Below, piece by piece: positions 43,375-52,723 of a DNA stretch of 64,000 bases. Source of the stretch: Yinghuangia soli (GTDB lineage Bacteria > Actinomycetota > Actinomycetes > Streptomycetales > Streptomycetaceae); the NCBI RefSeq assembly GCF_021502675.1, contig NZ_JAKFHA010000031.1, positions 5,429 through 69,428 on the forward strand. Reading direction: 5' to 3'. The notes beneath the pieces are model-generated. The model did not search any database and had not been told where the DNA came from. It saw only the letters and a list, made by a program, of their open reading frames with translations. A program made the translations under genes and the position numbers. Each line of letters begins with the position of its first letter. The stretch's first letter is position 1.

Positions 43375-44084
43375 TGACCGCCCCGGTATCCCTGCCGCTG
43401 GGCCCGAGCCCGGTCCGCCGTGAGGCGCTGGCCCGCCGGATACGGCTGCTGGTGGGTTTCACCATCGCGTACAACGTCGTCGAGGCCGTGGTCGCGCTGA
43501 CCGCCGGGACGATCGCGTCGTCGACCGCGCTGGTCGGCTTCGGGCTGGACTCCGTGATCGAGGTCTCCTCCGCCGCTGCGGTCGCCTGGCAGTTCTCCGC
43601 CCGCGACCACTACGTGCGCGAGGCCCGCGAGCAGCGCACCCTGCGGATCATCGCCGTCTCGTTCTTCGTGCTCGCCGCGTACGTCGCCGTCGACGCCGCC
43701 CGGACACTGGCCGGGTCCGGCGAGGCGGACCGGTCGATCACCGGCATCGCGCTCGCCGCGCTGTCACTCGCGGTGATGCCGTTCCTGTCCGCCGCACAAC
43801 GCAAGGCCGGCCGCGAACTCGGCTCCGCCAGCGCGGTCGCCGACTCCAAGCAAACCCTTCTGTGCACCTACCTGTCCGCCGTCCTTCTCGTCGGCCTGGT
43901 TCTCAATGCGACCCTCGGCTGGACCTGGGCCGACCCCATCGCCGCCCTGGTCATCGCCGCCATCGCCATCAAGGAAGGCGCCAACGCCTGGCGCGGCGAA
44001 GCCTGCTGCGCGCCCGCAACCACCCCCGCCGGCAAGGCCGGCAGCGACGTCTGTGGATGCCCGGCGGGCTGCACCTGCTGCTGA
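43374..44084 (+). CDS. CDF-like cation transporter with Cys-rich tail
   Basis: A 236-residue membrane protein with about five membrane segments. It resembles short CDF-type transporters lacking the usual long cytosolic domain: GFGLDSVIEVSSAAAVAWQF carries the metal-site Asp, and SASAVADSKQTLLCTYLS the second. The C-terminal 28 residues have seven Cys (pairs CC, CGC, CTCC), presumably a soft-metal chaperone tail matching the thiolate ligands of the CmtR-type sensor. Confidence 0.88.
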   Translation: MTAPVSLPLGPSPVRREALARRIRLLVGFTIAYNVVEAVVALTAGTIASSTALVGFGLDSVIEVSSAAAVAWQFSARDHYVREAREQRTLRIIAVSFFVLAAYVAVDAARTLAGSGEADRSITGIALAALSLAVMPFLSAAQRKAGRELGSASAVADSKQTLLCTYLSAVLLVGLVLNATLGWTWADPIAALVIAAIAIKEGANAWRGEACCAPATTPAGKAGSDVCGCPAGCTCC

Positions 44085-44294
44085 CCTACCGAAGCATCGG
44101 GCGGGATGGAAGCAGGCGGGCCTTCCTGCTTTCGACAGGCCGAACCTGGTTGTAGCGGTGACGCGGTCAACCCGTTCCCGCCCTATCAGGCTGTCCCGGC
44201 TGGTTCGTTGCGGCACGGGTCTGCGCGCAGCGGCAGTAGTCGGTACCGGTGTCGCGGCCGGCCCGGCCAACCCGTGGCGAGCGGCAAGGGGGCC

Positions 44295-44882
44295 TCAGGG
44301 GCGGACGTCGATCCGGCACAGGCCGTGGGGGCGGTGGGTGAAACCCAGGTGGGGGGCGAAGGTGCGGACGGCCTGGGCTAGTTCGCGGAGCTTGCGGGGC
44401 GGGCCGTGCCATAACTGCGAGGTATGGACGACCGGAGCTCCGGCGGCGGCGTCGATACGCTCCTCGAACCTGGCCTGACAGGAGCCCGGGGCGACAGCCG
44501 TCAGCCGCACGGGCGGGTTCGCGTCGCGCCAGGCCTGGGTCGCGACCACGCCCACGCGGTGGTCCCCGCTGTCGGCCGGGTGGCAGACGAACGCCTCGAC
44601 CTCCGACCACGGGATCACTCTCGGGGGCGTGCCCTGGGGTACTGGGAAGGTGACGCCGTACGCATCCAGAGCCAGGACGACGTGGCTTCGGCACTCGTCA
44701 CGGACCATCAGGAAGGCGGCGCCGACGCCGAGTCCGCCGAACAGCACCAGCCACCACTTCCCGTCGACCACACCTGCGACCACGGCCACGGCGGCGAACG
44801 CCAGGACCCCCGCGGTGCGTGCCAGGGGGCGGAGCGTCCACGTCGTGCGCAGTTCGTATAAGGGCGGGGCAGCGGATGCCAA
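44295..44882 (-). CDS. membrane protein with PH-like domain
   Basis: A 195-residue protein, TTG start at 44882 with GGAGG five bases ahead. Two membrane segments (about 22-60) are followed by a soluble part containing ALDAYGVTFPVPQGTPPRVI and PWSEVEAFVCH, a pattern of bacterial PH-like domains. A longer frame upstream is Arg/Pro-rich and unlikely. Function unknown. Confidence 0.6.
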   Translation of the reverse strand: MASAAPPLYELRTTWTLRPLARTAGVLAFAAVAVVAGVVDGKWWLVLFGGLGVGAAFLMVRDECRSHVVLALDAYGVTFPVPQGTPPRVIPWSEVEAFVCHPADSGDHRVGVVATQAWRDANPPVRLTAVAPGSCQARFEERIDAAAGAPVVHTSQLWHGPPRKLRELAQAVRTFAPHLGFTHRPHGLCRIDVRP

Positions 44883-45471
44883 CGCGCCTCCACGGGGAGT
44901 CCGGACGCAACGCTCCCGAGGACGCGGGAGGCGATCATCCGGTTGCCGCGGCCTCGGCGCGGCGCGTGGACGCGGTGCGCCGGAGTGGCGGTCCGGCCGG
45001 GCGCGCCTGCCTGCGCCCCCCGGTGTGCGGCGTCCGAGCCGGGCGGCGACCTCCGTGGACGTCGGTCGGCGGTGTCTGCGGCTTCCCGGGCTTGGCATGT
45101 CCTCGTACCTGGTGGCGTGGGCGGCGTCCAGGCCTGCGGTCCCGTTCGCGGTGTCCCGGTGAGATTAGGCCGGTTCCGGTGTCCGCGGAGCGCGGCGCGC
45201 CGTGCGCTATGCGGCGGCGGCGGACTAATCGGCGCCCGGGATCTTGCATCGGCGGTCGGCGGTGGGCGACGGTGTGCCTCGGGCCCGCGACCCCGTCCCA
45301 CGGCCGCGCCGGGACGCTGGATTCTGCGGTACGTACACGGCCCTCGGGCCGGCGTTGCGGCGAGGGTGCGGCCCCGCCAAGATCATCTCCGGCGCGGCCC
45401 GACACCCGCCGCGAGCCCGTCCCCTTGCTCCCGGACTCCGGTCCGACCTCAGCCGAAAGGTTTCTGCGCCC
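44883..45471. other. 589-bp divergent intergenic region, no gene seen
   Basis: No frame here has a plausible composition or ribosome site. Promoters of the two flanking PH-like protein genes must lie inside, but none stands out. Confidence 0.5.
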
Positions 45472-45942
45472 ATGCTGCCCGAGACCCGTATCCCGCACTC
45501 GCCGAGCCAGGCCCGTACGTGGCTGCTCACGACGCTGGCCGCTGCCGCCGTACTGCCGCCCGCCGTATGGTTGTTCGACGCCGAGGCGCGCATGTACGTG
45601 ATCGCCCCGCTCGCGCTGCTCTCGGTGTTCTACTTCTGCCGACCGCGCGTCGTGCTCACCGACCATGCGTTCACCGCAAAGGGATTCGTACGGGTCTCGG
45701 TGCCTTGGGACCGGATACGCGAGGTGTCCGTACGCCGGAACAAGCACAGCCGCACCCTCGTGCTCGTCGGGACGGACGGCAAGGAGCACAAGGTCCCGCT
45801 GCCGGCGGACGGCCCGGGGCTCGCCGACCCCGAGTTCGACGCCAAGGTCCGGGCCATCACCGGCTACTGGGAGGCCCGGCGCGGCTGGTCCGACGCCGCC
45901 CCGGAGCCGGGTGCGCCGACCGCGGAGACGGCCCGGGACTGA
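45472..45942 (+). CDS. PH-like domain membrane protein
   Basis: A 156-residue protein. Two membrane segments (about 15-60) precede a small domain with VVLTDHAFTAKGFVRVSVPW and DRIREVSVRRNKHSRTLVLVG, the layout of bacterial PH (bPH) membrane proteins. It faces the PH-like protein at 44295 in divergent orientation. No function known. Confidence 0.75.
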   Translation: MLPETRIPHSPSQARTWLLTTLAAAAVLPPAVWLFDAEARMYVIAPLALLSVFYFCRPRVVLTDHAFTAKGFVRVSVPWDRIREVSVRRNKHSRTLVLVGTDGKEHKVPLPADGPGLADPEFDAKVRAITGYWEARRGWSDAAPEPGAPTAETARD

Positions 45943-46103
45943 TCCCGGCACCGCGCCCGGCACAACGGCACCGCCCCTACGACGGCGCCTGCGGGGCAGC
46001 CCCGCACGACACGGCCCCGCCCCTGTCCTCGCAGCCGGTCGGCGCGCCTGCGGCGCGGACGTCGGAGCGGGCGCGAAGAGCGCACATGCGCAGGGCGCAA
46101 AAA

Positions 46104-46147
46104 GGTCCCGGCCCCGGCGGATCGGGTGATCCGCCGGGGCCGGGACC
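46104..46147 (-). terminator. rho-independent terminator of rbpA
   Basis: A perfect 20-bp stem (46104-46123 with 46128-46147) and a 4-nt loop. On the minus strand five T follow the stem. It lies 25 bp after the rbpA stop. Confidence 0.92.
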
Positions 46148-46172
46148 TGTGTCGGGGGCTTGCCGCCCGGGT

Positions 46173-46547
46173 TCAGGCGGACTTGCGGTTGTCGCGCGGG
46201 TCGTGGTGCAGGTCGATGCCACCGGACCGGAGCACGGCCAGACGCTCGGCGAGGACCTCCTCCAACTCCTCGCGGGTGCGCCGCTCCATCAGCATGTCCC
46301 AGTGCGTGCGCGCCGGCTTGTTCTTCTTCTCCTCCGGCAGAGCGCCGTCCACCTGCTGCGCGACCAGGCCGCAGCTGCGGCACTCCCACACCGGGGGGAT
46401 CTCCGCCTCGACGGAGAACGGCATCTCGAACCGGTGGCCTCGGGGGCACGCGTACTCGACGGTCCGACGCGGGGCCAGGTCGATTCCACGGTCGGTCTCG
46501 TAGCTGGTGGCGCCGAGGCGCGTGCCGCGGAGAGCTCGCTCACTCAT
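46173..46547 (-). CDS. rbpA: RbpA, RNA polymerase-binding protein
   Basis: A 124-residue actinobacterial RNA polymerase factor that stabilises the sigma-HrdB/SigA holoenzyme and open complex. Zinc ligands Cys34, His38, Cys56 and Cys59 are in place, and the C-terminal helix with HWDMLMERRTREELEEVL is the sigma-binding part. AGGAGG precedes the ATG. An exact sigma-R-type promoter lies about 65 bp upstream, linking it to thiol stress. Confidence 0.95.
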   Translation of the reverse strand: MSERALRGTRLGATSYETDRGIDLAPRRTVEYACPRGHRFEMPFSVEAEIPPVWECRSCGLVAQQVDGALPEEKKNKPARTHWDMLMERRTREELEEVLAERLAVLRSGGIDLHHDPRDNRKSA

Positions 46548-46610
46548 GAAATCGTGCCTCCTGGGCTTGAAGTCCACTTCGGCAGCCGAAGCTGCCTCGT
46601 TCGATCGATC

Positions 46611-46636
46611 AACGTGCGGCAGGCCCTGAAGATTCC
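46611..46636 (-). promoter_or_regulatory. sigma-R-type promoter of rbpA
   Basis: On the minus strand GGAAT (46636-46632) and GTT (46613-46611) are separated by exactly 18 bases, the consensus for the thiol-stress sigma factor SigR. Transcription would start near 46604 and give a leader of about 57 nt. Confidence 0.85.
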
Positions 46637-46978
46637 CGGTGTTTCCGGGCGACGCGCTCTCCCGGGCACTGCATCGCCCGGGTAACTACCCGCATTCGGG
46701 CTTTTCATCACATCTTGGATACGCGCGCGGACCATCACGCGGTCAAACCGGTCAGAACCGGCGGCACATCGACCTACCTGAAGTCTACATTTCGGTCAAA
46801 AACGAAAGCCGGATGACGCACGCCACATGCGCGCACCGGACAGGACGCCCCCGCGGCAGCCTGCGCACCGCGATCCCGCGGCACCCGGACACCCCCGGAG
46901 CAGACCCCGAGCAGCCCCGCCGCCATCCGCAGCGGGCCACCCGGTCGGCCGCAGCCCGGCCGCAAACCGCGCGCGCCG
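46637..46978. other. intergenic region, possible second rbpA promoter
   Basis: AT-richer at 46690-46800. On the minus strand TTGACC near 46746 followed by a TATCC-like box near 46720 could be a housekeeping promoter; spacing is loose. No gene is visible. Confidence 0.35.
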
Positions 46979-49900
46979 TCAGCCGTGGTCGGCCAGCTCG
47001 GCCCAGACCACCTTCCCCGCATCCGTGGGCCGCACGCCCCAGTCCGCGGCCAGCGCCGCCACGATCATCAGCCCTCGATGCCGCTCGTCGCCCTCGCCCG
47101 CCGACAGCCGCCGCGGCAGCCGCCCGTCGTGGTCCGCCACCTGCACCACCAGCCGTCCCGGACGATGCCGCAGGCGCAACTCCATCGGCGTACGCGCATG
47201 CTCCACCGCATTCGCCACCAACTCCGTCGCCACCGAGCACGCCCCGTCCACCAGCGCCCCCAGCCGCCACCCCAGCAGCACCGACCGCACGAACTCCCGC
47301 GCCTCGCGTGCCGCCCGCGGCGTCGGCGGCAGCTCCAGAGCCGCCGCCCGCTCGCGCCCCGCCTGCGCCCGGACCAGCAGCAGCGCCACATCGTCGTGCT
47401 CGCGCCCGGTCAGCATCCCGCCCAGCAGCCGGTCGCACGTGTCCTGCACCCCGTCCGGGTTCAGCGCCACCCCGCCCATCGCCGCCGTGAACAGGTGCAG
47501 CCGCTCGGTCAGCGACACATCGTGCCGCTCCACCAGCCCGTCCGTGTACAGCAGCAGCCGGTCCGACGCCCCGAACACCACCTCGGCGTCCTCGAACATC
47601 GTCCCGTCCACCCCCAGCGGCACCCCCAGGTCGTCGTCGAGCAGACGCACCTCGCCCGACGCCGAGATCAGCGCCGGCGGCAGATGCCCCGCATTCGACC
47701 AGCGGATCGAATCGTGCCCCGGGTCGTACACCGCGTACACGCACGTCGTGATCTGGTCCTCCCCGCCCATCCCGCCCATCAGCCGGTTCAGATGCCGCAT
47801 CACCTGCGCCGGCGGCAGATCCATCACCGCATACGCCCGCACCGCCGTCCGCAGCTGCCCCATCACCGCCGCAGCCGCCAGCCCGCGGCCCATCACGTCA
47901 CCGATCACCAGCGCGACCCGCCCCGCCGACAACGGGATCACGTCGAACCAGTCACCCCCGACCTGGCTGCCGCGCGCCCCCGGCAGATACCGGCACGCGA
48001 TCTCCAGCGTGTCGATGTCCGGCAACTCCGGCGGCAGCAGCGACCGCTGCAACCGCACCGCCGTGTCCCGCACACTCCGGTACAACCGCGCATTCTCGAT
48101 CGCCGCCGCAGCCTGCGCCGCGATCCCCAGCGCCAGCTGCTCGTCCCGCTCGGTGAAGATGTCCGGCTTCGAATGCGCGAACGCGAACGACCCCAGCGCC
48201 TCCCCGTCCCGGTTCACCACCGGCACGCACAGATAGCTGCGCACCGGGAGCGCCGCCGGATCCTCCGCCACCGGTGCCTGATGCCACCGCCCCGGATGCT
48301 CCGCCACATCCCCGCACCGCACCACGTCCGACGCCAGATGCGCACCCGTCAGCCGCACCGCCGGATCCGGCAGCAGCGGATGCGCCGTACCCCCGCGCAC
48401 CGCCGCCGCATGGCTGATGTCCTCGCCGATCTCGCCCGGCCCGTCGGTGTCCGCGTCCCGGTACAGCAGCAGCCCGTGCTCCGCCGCGATCACCGTCGTC
48501 GCCGCATCCGTCGCCACCTGCACCAACTGGTCCAGATCCAGCTCGCGCGTCAACTGCTGCCCCACGTTGTAGAGCACCTCGACGATGTGCGTCTCCTGCT
48601 CCAGCCGGCGCTGCTTGAGCCGCAGCTGCTCCGCCTGGGTGCGCACCCGCCCCCGGTACGTCTCCACCGTCCGGGCCTGCTCGACCGTGGTGTCCTCGGT
48701 CGCCGCGAGCAGCTGCTCCAGTGCATCCAGGCGCGCCGCGGTCAACTGCCCGTTCCGGGGCGTCGGGACGGGCGTCGCCGGGGCCGGCAGCAGCGCCAGC
48801 CGGGTCGCCGCGGTCAACCCGCGCAGCAGCTCGGCGGCCGCGGGCGGGATGTGGAAACCGGTGAACAGCAGCACCGCGAACAACTCGCCGTCCGGCAGCG
48901 TCCCCGCGAACCCCAGCACCGTGCGGATGCCGTGGTGCACCGCCAACTGGTCCGGGATGTGCGCGATCGCATGCCGCTCCGGCTCCGCATCCGGATCGAA
49001 CGCGGCCCCCGCCCCCGTGACCGCCACCCCGGTCGCGCCGGTCACGCCGGTGACCATGGCCCCGGCCGGGTCCGCGGCGAGCGCCGCCACCGCGGCAGCG
49101 GCCGCGACCGACGCGAACGGACCGGACCCGGGCGGGTCCGGCACCAGCAGCCCGGCAGGCTCGGGAAGGACCGGCAGCACCGGAACACCCGGCACAGCAC
49201 CCGGTACCGCCCCCGGTACGCCACCGGCTCCGAAAGACGAGCCGGCCCCGGCAGCACCGGGCGGGGACGCCGGCGAAGGCGACGCGGGCGGTACGGGAGG
49301 AGCGGGCACGGTGCCGGTCGGCGCGTCCGTACCGGCGGTCTCCGCCGCGGTGCCGCCGATACCGGTGAGACCGGCAAGCCCCGTGGCCCCGGTGGCCCCG
49401 GTCGCCTCGGCCACCGCGAAGGGCGCCGAGGGGGCGACGGCCGCCGGCGCACCGGACCGGGAACCGCCCGCGGACTCCCCGGACGCCGGTGCGGAGTCGG
49501 GGAGAGGCACCGGAAGTTCGGGCTCCTGGCCGGCATGCGGGTCGGCATGCGGGCCAGGGCGCGGGCCGGGCCCGTCGTCCTGCCCGCCGCCCTCCTCGTC
49601 CCCGGAGCCGGGAGGACCGGGCGCCGGCGACTCGATCACCCCGAGGTCCCGCAGCACCGCCTCCAGCGCCGGGTGCAGCGGAGCGGGCGAACCCGCGCCC
49701 TCGCCGGACAGCGTGAGCAGCTCCATGTGCCCGGGGTGGCCCGGAGCCGGGATGAAGTCGCCGTCCCCGGACAGCAGTTCGAGGACCCGCCCGGGGACCC
49801 CGCTGCCGCCCACGGTGCGCGCCGTGGCGTACACCCGCACGAGCGACACCTGCGCGGTGCCGGTTCCGGGGTCGGCGAAAGTCCCGCGCAGGTGGCGGGC

Positions 49901-50008
49901 GAGCGCGAACGCAGCGTCGGACGCGGTCTCCGCGGAAGCGGTCGCCTGACGCAGATCGGACCCGCAGACGACGAGGTCGCTGGGGGTGAGGTTCGCGAGG
50001 TCGAACAC
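46979..50008 (-). CDS. SpoIIE-type PP2C phosphatase with GAF and kinase-like ATPase
   Basis: A 1009-residue signalling protein. An N-terminal sensory region (about 1-125) is followed by a long low-complexity Gly/Pro/Ala/Thr stretch (about 130-340), a second small domain, a coiled coil (about 430-500), a GAF domain (about 505-640), a PP2C/SpoIIE phosphatase (about 655-850; GDWFDVIPL, GDVMGRGLAAA, TDGLVERHD) and a HATPase domain (about 875-1009; ATELVANAVEHA). This pairs phosphatase and anti-sigma-type kinase modules in one chain, as in partner-switching regulators. Confidence 0.9.
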   Translation of the reverse strand: MFDLANLTPSDLVVCGSDLRQATASAETASDAAFALARHLRGTFADPGTGTAQVSLVRVYATARTVGGSGVPGRVLELLSGDGDFIPAPGHPGHMELLTLSGEGAGSPAPLHPALEAVLRDLGVIESPAPGPPGSGDEEGGGQDDGPGPRPGPHADPHAGQEPELPVPLPDSAPASGESAGGSRSGAPAAVAPSAPFAVAEATGATGATGLAGLTGIGGTAAETAGTDAPTGTVPAPPVPPASPSPASPPGAAGAGSSFGAGGVPGAVPGAVPGVPVLPVLPEPAGLLVPDPPGSGPFASVAAAAAVAALAADPAGAMVTGVTGATGVAVTGAGAAFDPDAEPERHAIAHIPDQLAVHHGIRTVLGFAGTLPDGELFAVLLFTGFHIPPAAAELLRGLTAATRLALLPAPATPVPTPRNGQLTAARLDALEQLLAATEDTTVEQARTVETYRGRVRTQAEQLRLKQRRLEQETHIVEVLYNVGQQLTRELDLDQLVQVATDAATTVIAAEHGLLLYRDADTDGPGEIGEDISHAAAVRGGTAHPLLPDPAVRLTGAHLASDVVRCGDVAEHPGRWHQAPVAEDPAALPVRSYLCVPVVNRDGEALGSFAFAHSKPDIFTERDEQLALGIAAQAAAAIENARLYRSVRDTAVRLQRSLLPPELPDIDTLEIACRYLPGARGSQVGGDWFDVIPLSAGRVALVIGDVMGRGLAAAAVMGQLRTAVRAYAVMDLPPAQVMRHLNRLMGGMGGEDQITTCVYAVYDPGHDSIRWSNAGHLPPALISASGEVRLLDDDLGVPLGVDGTMFEDAEVVFGASDRLLLYTDGLVERHDVSLTERLHLFTAAMGGVALNPDGVQDTCDRLLGGMLTGREHDDVALLLVRAQAGRERAAALELPPTPRAAREAREFVRSVLLGWRLGALVDGACSVATELVANAVEHARTPMELRLRHRPGRLVVQVADHDGRLPRRLSAGEGDERHRGLMIVAALAADWGVRPTDAGKVVWAELADHG

Positions 50009-50210
50009 GGGCGTCCACGTCCTCGGTGCCGTCCGGCCGGTGTCTCGGAGCGTCCATCATGGCGCGGCCGACCCCATGGTGCGGGCGGTTTGGCGTATTC
50101 ATGCCCGGTTGGGGTAGCGGAATCGCCCGATGTCGGCCGTACGAGTGAACGCTCCGGCACCCGAAGCGGATTGCGGCAGGGGCCGACACGGGGCGGCACG
50201 GGCCGATACG

Positions 50211-50258
50211 AAAAGGCCCGGGCCCCGGCGATCGTGGTGATCGTCCGGGGCCCGGGCC
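50211..50258 (-). terminator. terminator of the ATPase gene
   Basis: GGCCCGGGCCCCGG (50215-50228) pairs with CCGGGGCCCGGGCC (50245-50258), with an inner gatc/gatc pair. On the minus strand four T follow. It is 65 bp beyond the ATPase stop. The remaining 50009-50210 shows no gene. Confidence 0.85.
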
Positions 50259-50322
50259 CGCAACCCCCGCCGCGGCGGAGGCTCCACTCCAGCGACTGCT
50301 CCAGTAGCTGGTCCGGTAACCG

Positions 50323-51936
50323 CTACAGCGACTTCACCAGCGACGGCACCGACCCGCCCGACGCGCTGCCCGGGCCCGAGCCCTCCGCAAGGCCGCCCGC
50401 GGCCGGCAGCAGGTCCAGGATCCGCCGCCGGTCGGCGTCCGGCGTGTCGTCCTCGAGCGGGTCGGGCGTGTACGGCGTCTGCAGCCGGATCACCGCGCCC
50501 GCCCCGAACCGCGCGTACCCGCGGCCGGCCGGCATCGCCTCGCCGCCCGCGATGCCCGGCGCCGCACCGAGCGCCGCGTACAGCTGCGCCTCGTCCATGC
50601 CGCCGAGCACGATCCGGGTGTGCGTCTCGCCGAGCAGCCCCGGGTGCAGCCGGTCCAGCTGCGCGGGCCGCGCGGTGGCGACCACGCTGATGTGCGTGGT
50701 GCGGCCCAGGCGCAGCGGCAGGTCCAAGAGTTCGAACAGGTCGCCGGCCGCGCCGCCGCCGAGTTCGGCCGGTTCGTCCAGCAGCACCCACAGCGGGCGG
50801 CGGGCGTCCTCGGGCACCGGCAGGCCGGCGGCCTTGGCGTCCGCGATGGCCGCCGCGCGGCGGGCCGCCTCGCCGCGCAGCCAGGTCAGCGTCTCGCGGA
50901 CCTGCTCGGCGGTGGTGTCCACGCGCAGCACCCCGGGCCGCCCGGCCAGGTACGCGAAGTCCCCGGAGCCGGTGGCGTCGACCGCGATGACGTCGCCGTC
51001 GCGCAGCGCCTGCAGCGCGACGGTACGCAGCAGCGTGGTCTTGCCGGCCGCGGGGCCGGCGACGGCGAGGAGGTGCGGCGCGTTGGTGCGGGTGCCGGTA
51101 CGCCAGATCACCGGCGGCAGCTGGCACACCGCGGCCGGGTCGGCCGGGTCCAGGGCGACGGGGATGAGCCGGTTGGTGGAGGTGGCGTCGGTGAAGCCGA
51201 GGACGATCTCGCACGGCGCGGTCACGTAGTGCTGGGCCGGGACAGGGCCGGGCAGCGGGGCGAGCGCGGCGACGGTGAGCTTGTTGTTCTCGGTGTCCCA
51301 CTCGTACAGGTACTCGCGGGAGCGCCCGGCCTTGGCCTCGACGACGCGCTCGATGCGGGCCCGGGCGTCGGGGTCGTCGTCGGTGAAGTAGGGGGAGTAG
51401 CGCAGTTCGAGGCGGGTAAGGCGGTCGCCGTCGAACTCGTGGTGCTCGAACGCCTTCTTGTAGTCGCCGCCGGGGGTGAACAGGGCGGCCGGGTCGTGGT
51501 CGTCGGCGAGGTGCGGGACGAGGCCGTTGTAGACGGCCTGCAGGCGGCCGTCGCCGGGCGGCGGGCCCGGGGGCGGCGGCGGGGTGCGGTCGCGGCCCAT
51601 CCAGGCGGCGCCGGCCATGATGCCGCCGAGGGCGAGCAGCGGCCCGAACGGCAGGAAGTAGAGCAGCACCACGGTCAGTGCGGCGCCGACCGCGGCGGCC
51701 TTGCGCTTGTCCGCGGGAGCGTCCTTCCACCAGGCGCGGGCCCAGGCGACCTCGCGGCGCAGACCGCGGCCGAGGTGGATGAGCGGTGCGAACATGTCGC
51801 GGGCGTGGTGGCGGATGCGGCCGAACTGGGCGCGTCCGCCGGACAGTCCGGCACGGGTGGCGGAGATGCCGCTGCGGGTGGCGGCGGCCAGGCGGCGGGA
51901 CAGGGCGGGTGCGGTGGGCGGCAGGGGGGACGGCAC
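50323..51936 (-). CDS. FtsK/TraB-like membrane-linked ATPase
   Basis: A 537-residue protein. GTG 51936 with AGGAG seven bases ahead. One or two membrane segments (about 70-105) precede a P-loop ATPase domain with AVAGPAAGKTTLL and Walker B PLWVLLDEPAELGGG, in the style of FtsK/SpoIIIE- or TraB-like motors. The later part has ISVVATARPAQLDRL, a sensor-like segment common in such pumps. It probably moves DNA or protein across or along the membrane. It is linked to a 64-residue membrane protein upstream. Confidence 0.8.
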   Translation of the reverse strand: MPSPLPPTAPALSRRLAAATRSGISATRAGLSGGRAQFGRIRHHARDMFAPLIHLGRGLRREVAWARAWWKDAPADKRKAAAVGAALTVVLLYFLPFGPLLALGGIMAGAAWMGRDRTPPPPPGPPPGDGRLQAVYNGLVPHLADDHDPAALFTPGGDYKKAFEHHEFDGDRLTRLELRYSPYFTDDDPDARARIERVVEAKAGRSREYLYEWDTENNKLTVAALAPLPGPVPAQHYVTAPCEIVLGFTDATSTNRLIPVALDPADPAAVCQLPPVIWRTGTRTNAPHLLAVAGPAAGKTTLLRTVALQALRDGDVIAVDATGSGDFAYLAGRPGVLRVDTTAEQVRETLTWLRGEAARRAAAIADAKAAGLPVPEDARRPLWVLLDEPAELGGGAAGDLFELLDLPLRLGRTTHISVVATARPAQLDRLHPGLLGETHTRIVLGGMDEAQLYAALGAAPGIAGGEAMPAGRGYARFGAGAVIRLQTPYTPDPLEDDTPDADRRRILDLLPAAGGLAEGSGPGSASGGSVPSLVKSL

Positions 51937-51990
51937 GAGAGCTCCTGGGGCGGCAGGGCAGCGGGGCGGCGGACGGTTCGTTCGGACGCC

Positions 51991-52028
51991 GGCGCGCACT
52001 CGGCGGTGCTGCCGAGGGGGTGCGCGCC
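51991..52028 (-). terminator. bulged hairpin between membrane-protein and ATPase genes
   Basis: GGCGCGCA (51991-51998) pairs with TGCGCGCC (52021-52028), and CTCGGC (51999-52004) with GCCGAG (52011-52016); four G bulge out. It lies between two co-oriented genes and may reduce read-through into the ATPase gene. Confidence 0.55.
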
Positions 52029-52209
52029 GGGGGACAGGCGCGGGAACGGCGGTGCCGGCCCGGCGTACGCGCACGGCCCCGGCTCGGTGAGGAGTCGGGG
52101 CCGGTGGCGGTCCGGGCCAGCCACGGCCGCGGGGGACCGGGGCCGGGGACGGGTGTCGGCGCCCGGGCTTCCGCGCGGAGACGCTGACGGGACGGGGACG
52201 GGACGGGGC

Positions 52210-52404
52210 CTAGAAGTTGAGGCCGCCCAGCAGGCTGGCCAGGCTGTTGCCGCTGGCCTTGATGTGCGGGGCGATCGCGGTGCTGGCCAGGTAGAAGCCG
52301 AAGAGTGCGCAGACCAGGGCGTGGGAGATCTTCATTCCGTCCTTGCGGAAGAAGAGGAAGGCGATGACGCCGAGGAGCAGGACTCCGGAGATGGACAGGA
52401 CCAC
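52210..52404 (-). CDS. small two-helix membrane protein
   Basis: A 64-residue protein with GTG start and CAGGAG six bases ahead. Two membrane segments (about 2-20 and 27-45) are followed by a short tail SGNSLASLLGGLNF. The same arrangement, a tiny membrane protein before an FtsK-like ATPase, recurs in streptomycetes as far as I recall. It may be a membrane anchor or pore partner of that ATPase. Confidence 0.78.
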   Translation of the reverse strand: MVLSISGVLLLGVIAFLFFRKDGMKISHALVCALFGFYLASTAIAPHIKASGNSLASLLGGLNF

Positions 52405-52510
52405 GGTTACTCCTGAGGGCGGTGCACGAGGGGACGTGCACGTGGTGCGGTGGGACGACGGCGGTCGCACGACGCCGGAACTCACAGAAAGTGTTCTCAT
52501 CGTCACCAGA

Positions 52511-52570
52511 GGTGAATCGTATGGGAAGCGGCAAATAGGTGAGTTTGCGGCTTATCCCATGAAATTCACC
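52511..52570. promoter_or_regulatory. long imperfect inverted repeat in divergent promoter region
   Basis: ggtgaat-N3-atggga (52511-52526) reappears in reverse as tcccat-N3-attcacc (52555-52570); inside, gcggcaaa faces tttgcggc. The dyad spans 60 bp of AT-rich DNA between the small membrane gene and the flavodoxin-like gene. Confidence 0.7.
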
Positions 52571-52723
52571 CGCGTGGCCGCGCCCGCTCGCGCTCTAGGG
52601 TGATCACCGGTACGACATCGGAAGGCGACGCACCCGACCGGCCCCGCGCCGGTCCGCCGCGTCGCCGACCCACCGGCTCGCCGATCTGCCGACTTGCCGA
52701 CCTACGGACAGGAGCACGAACGC

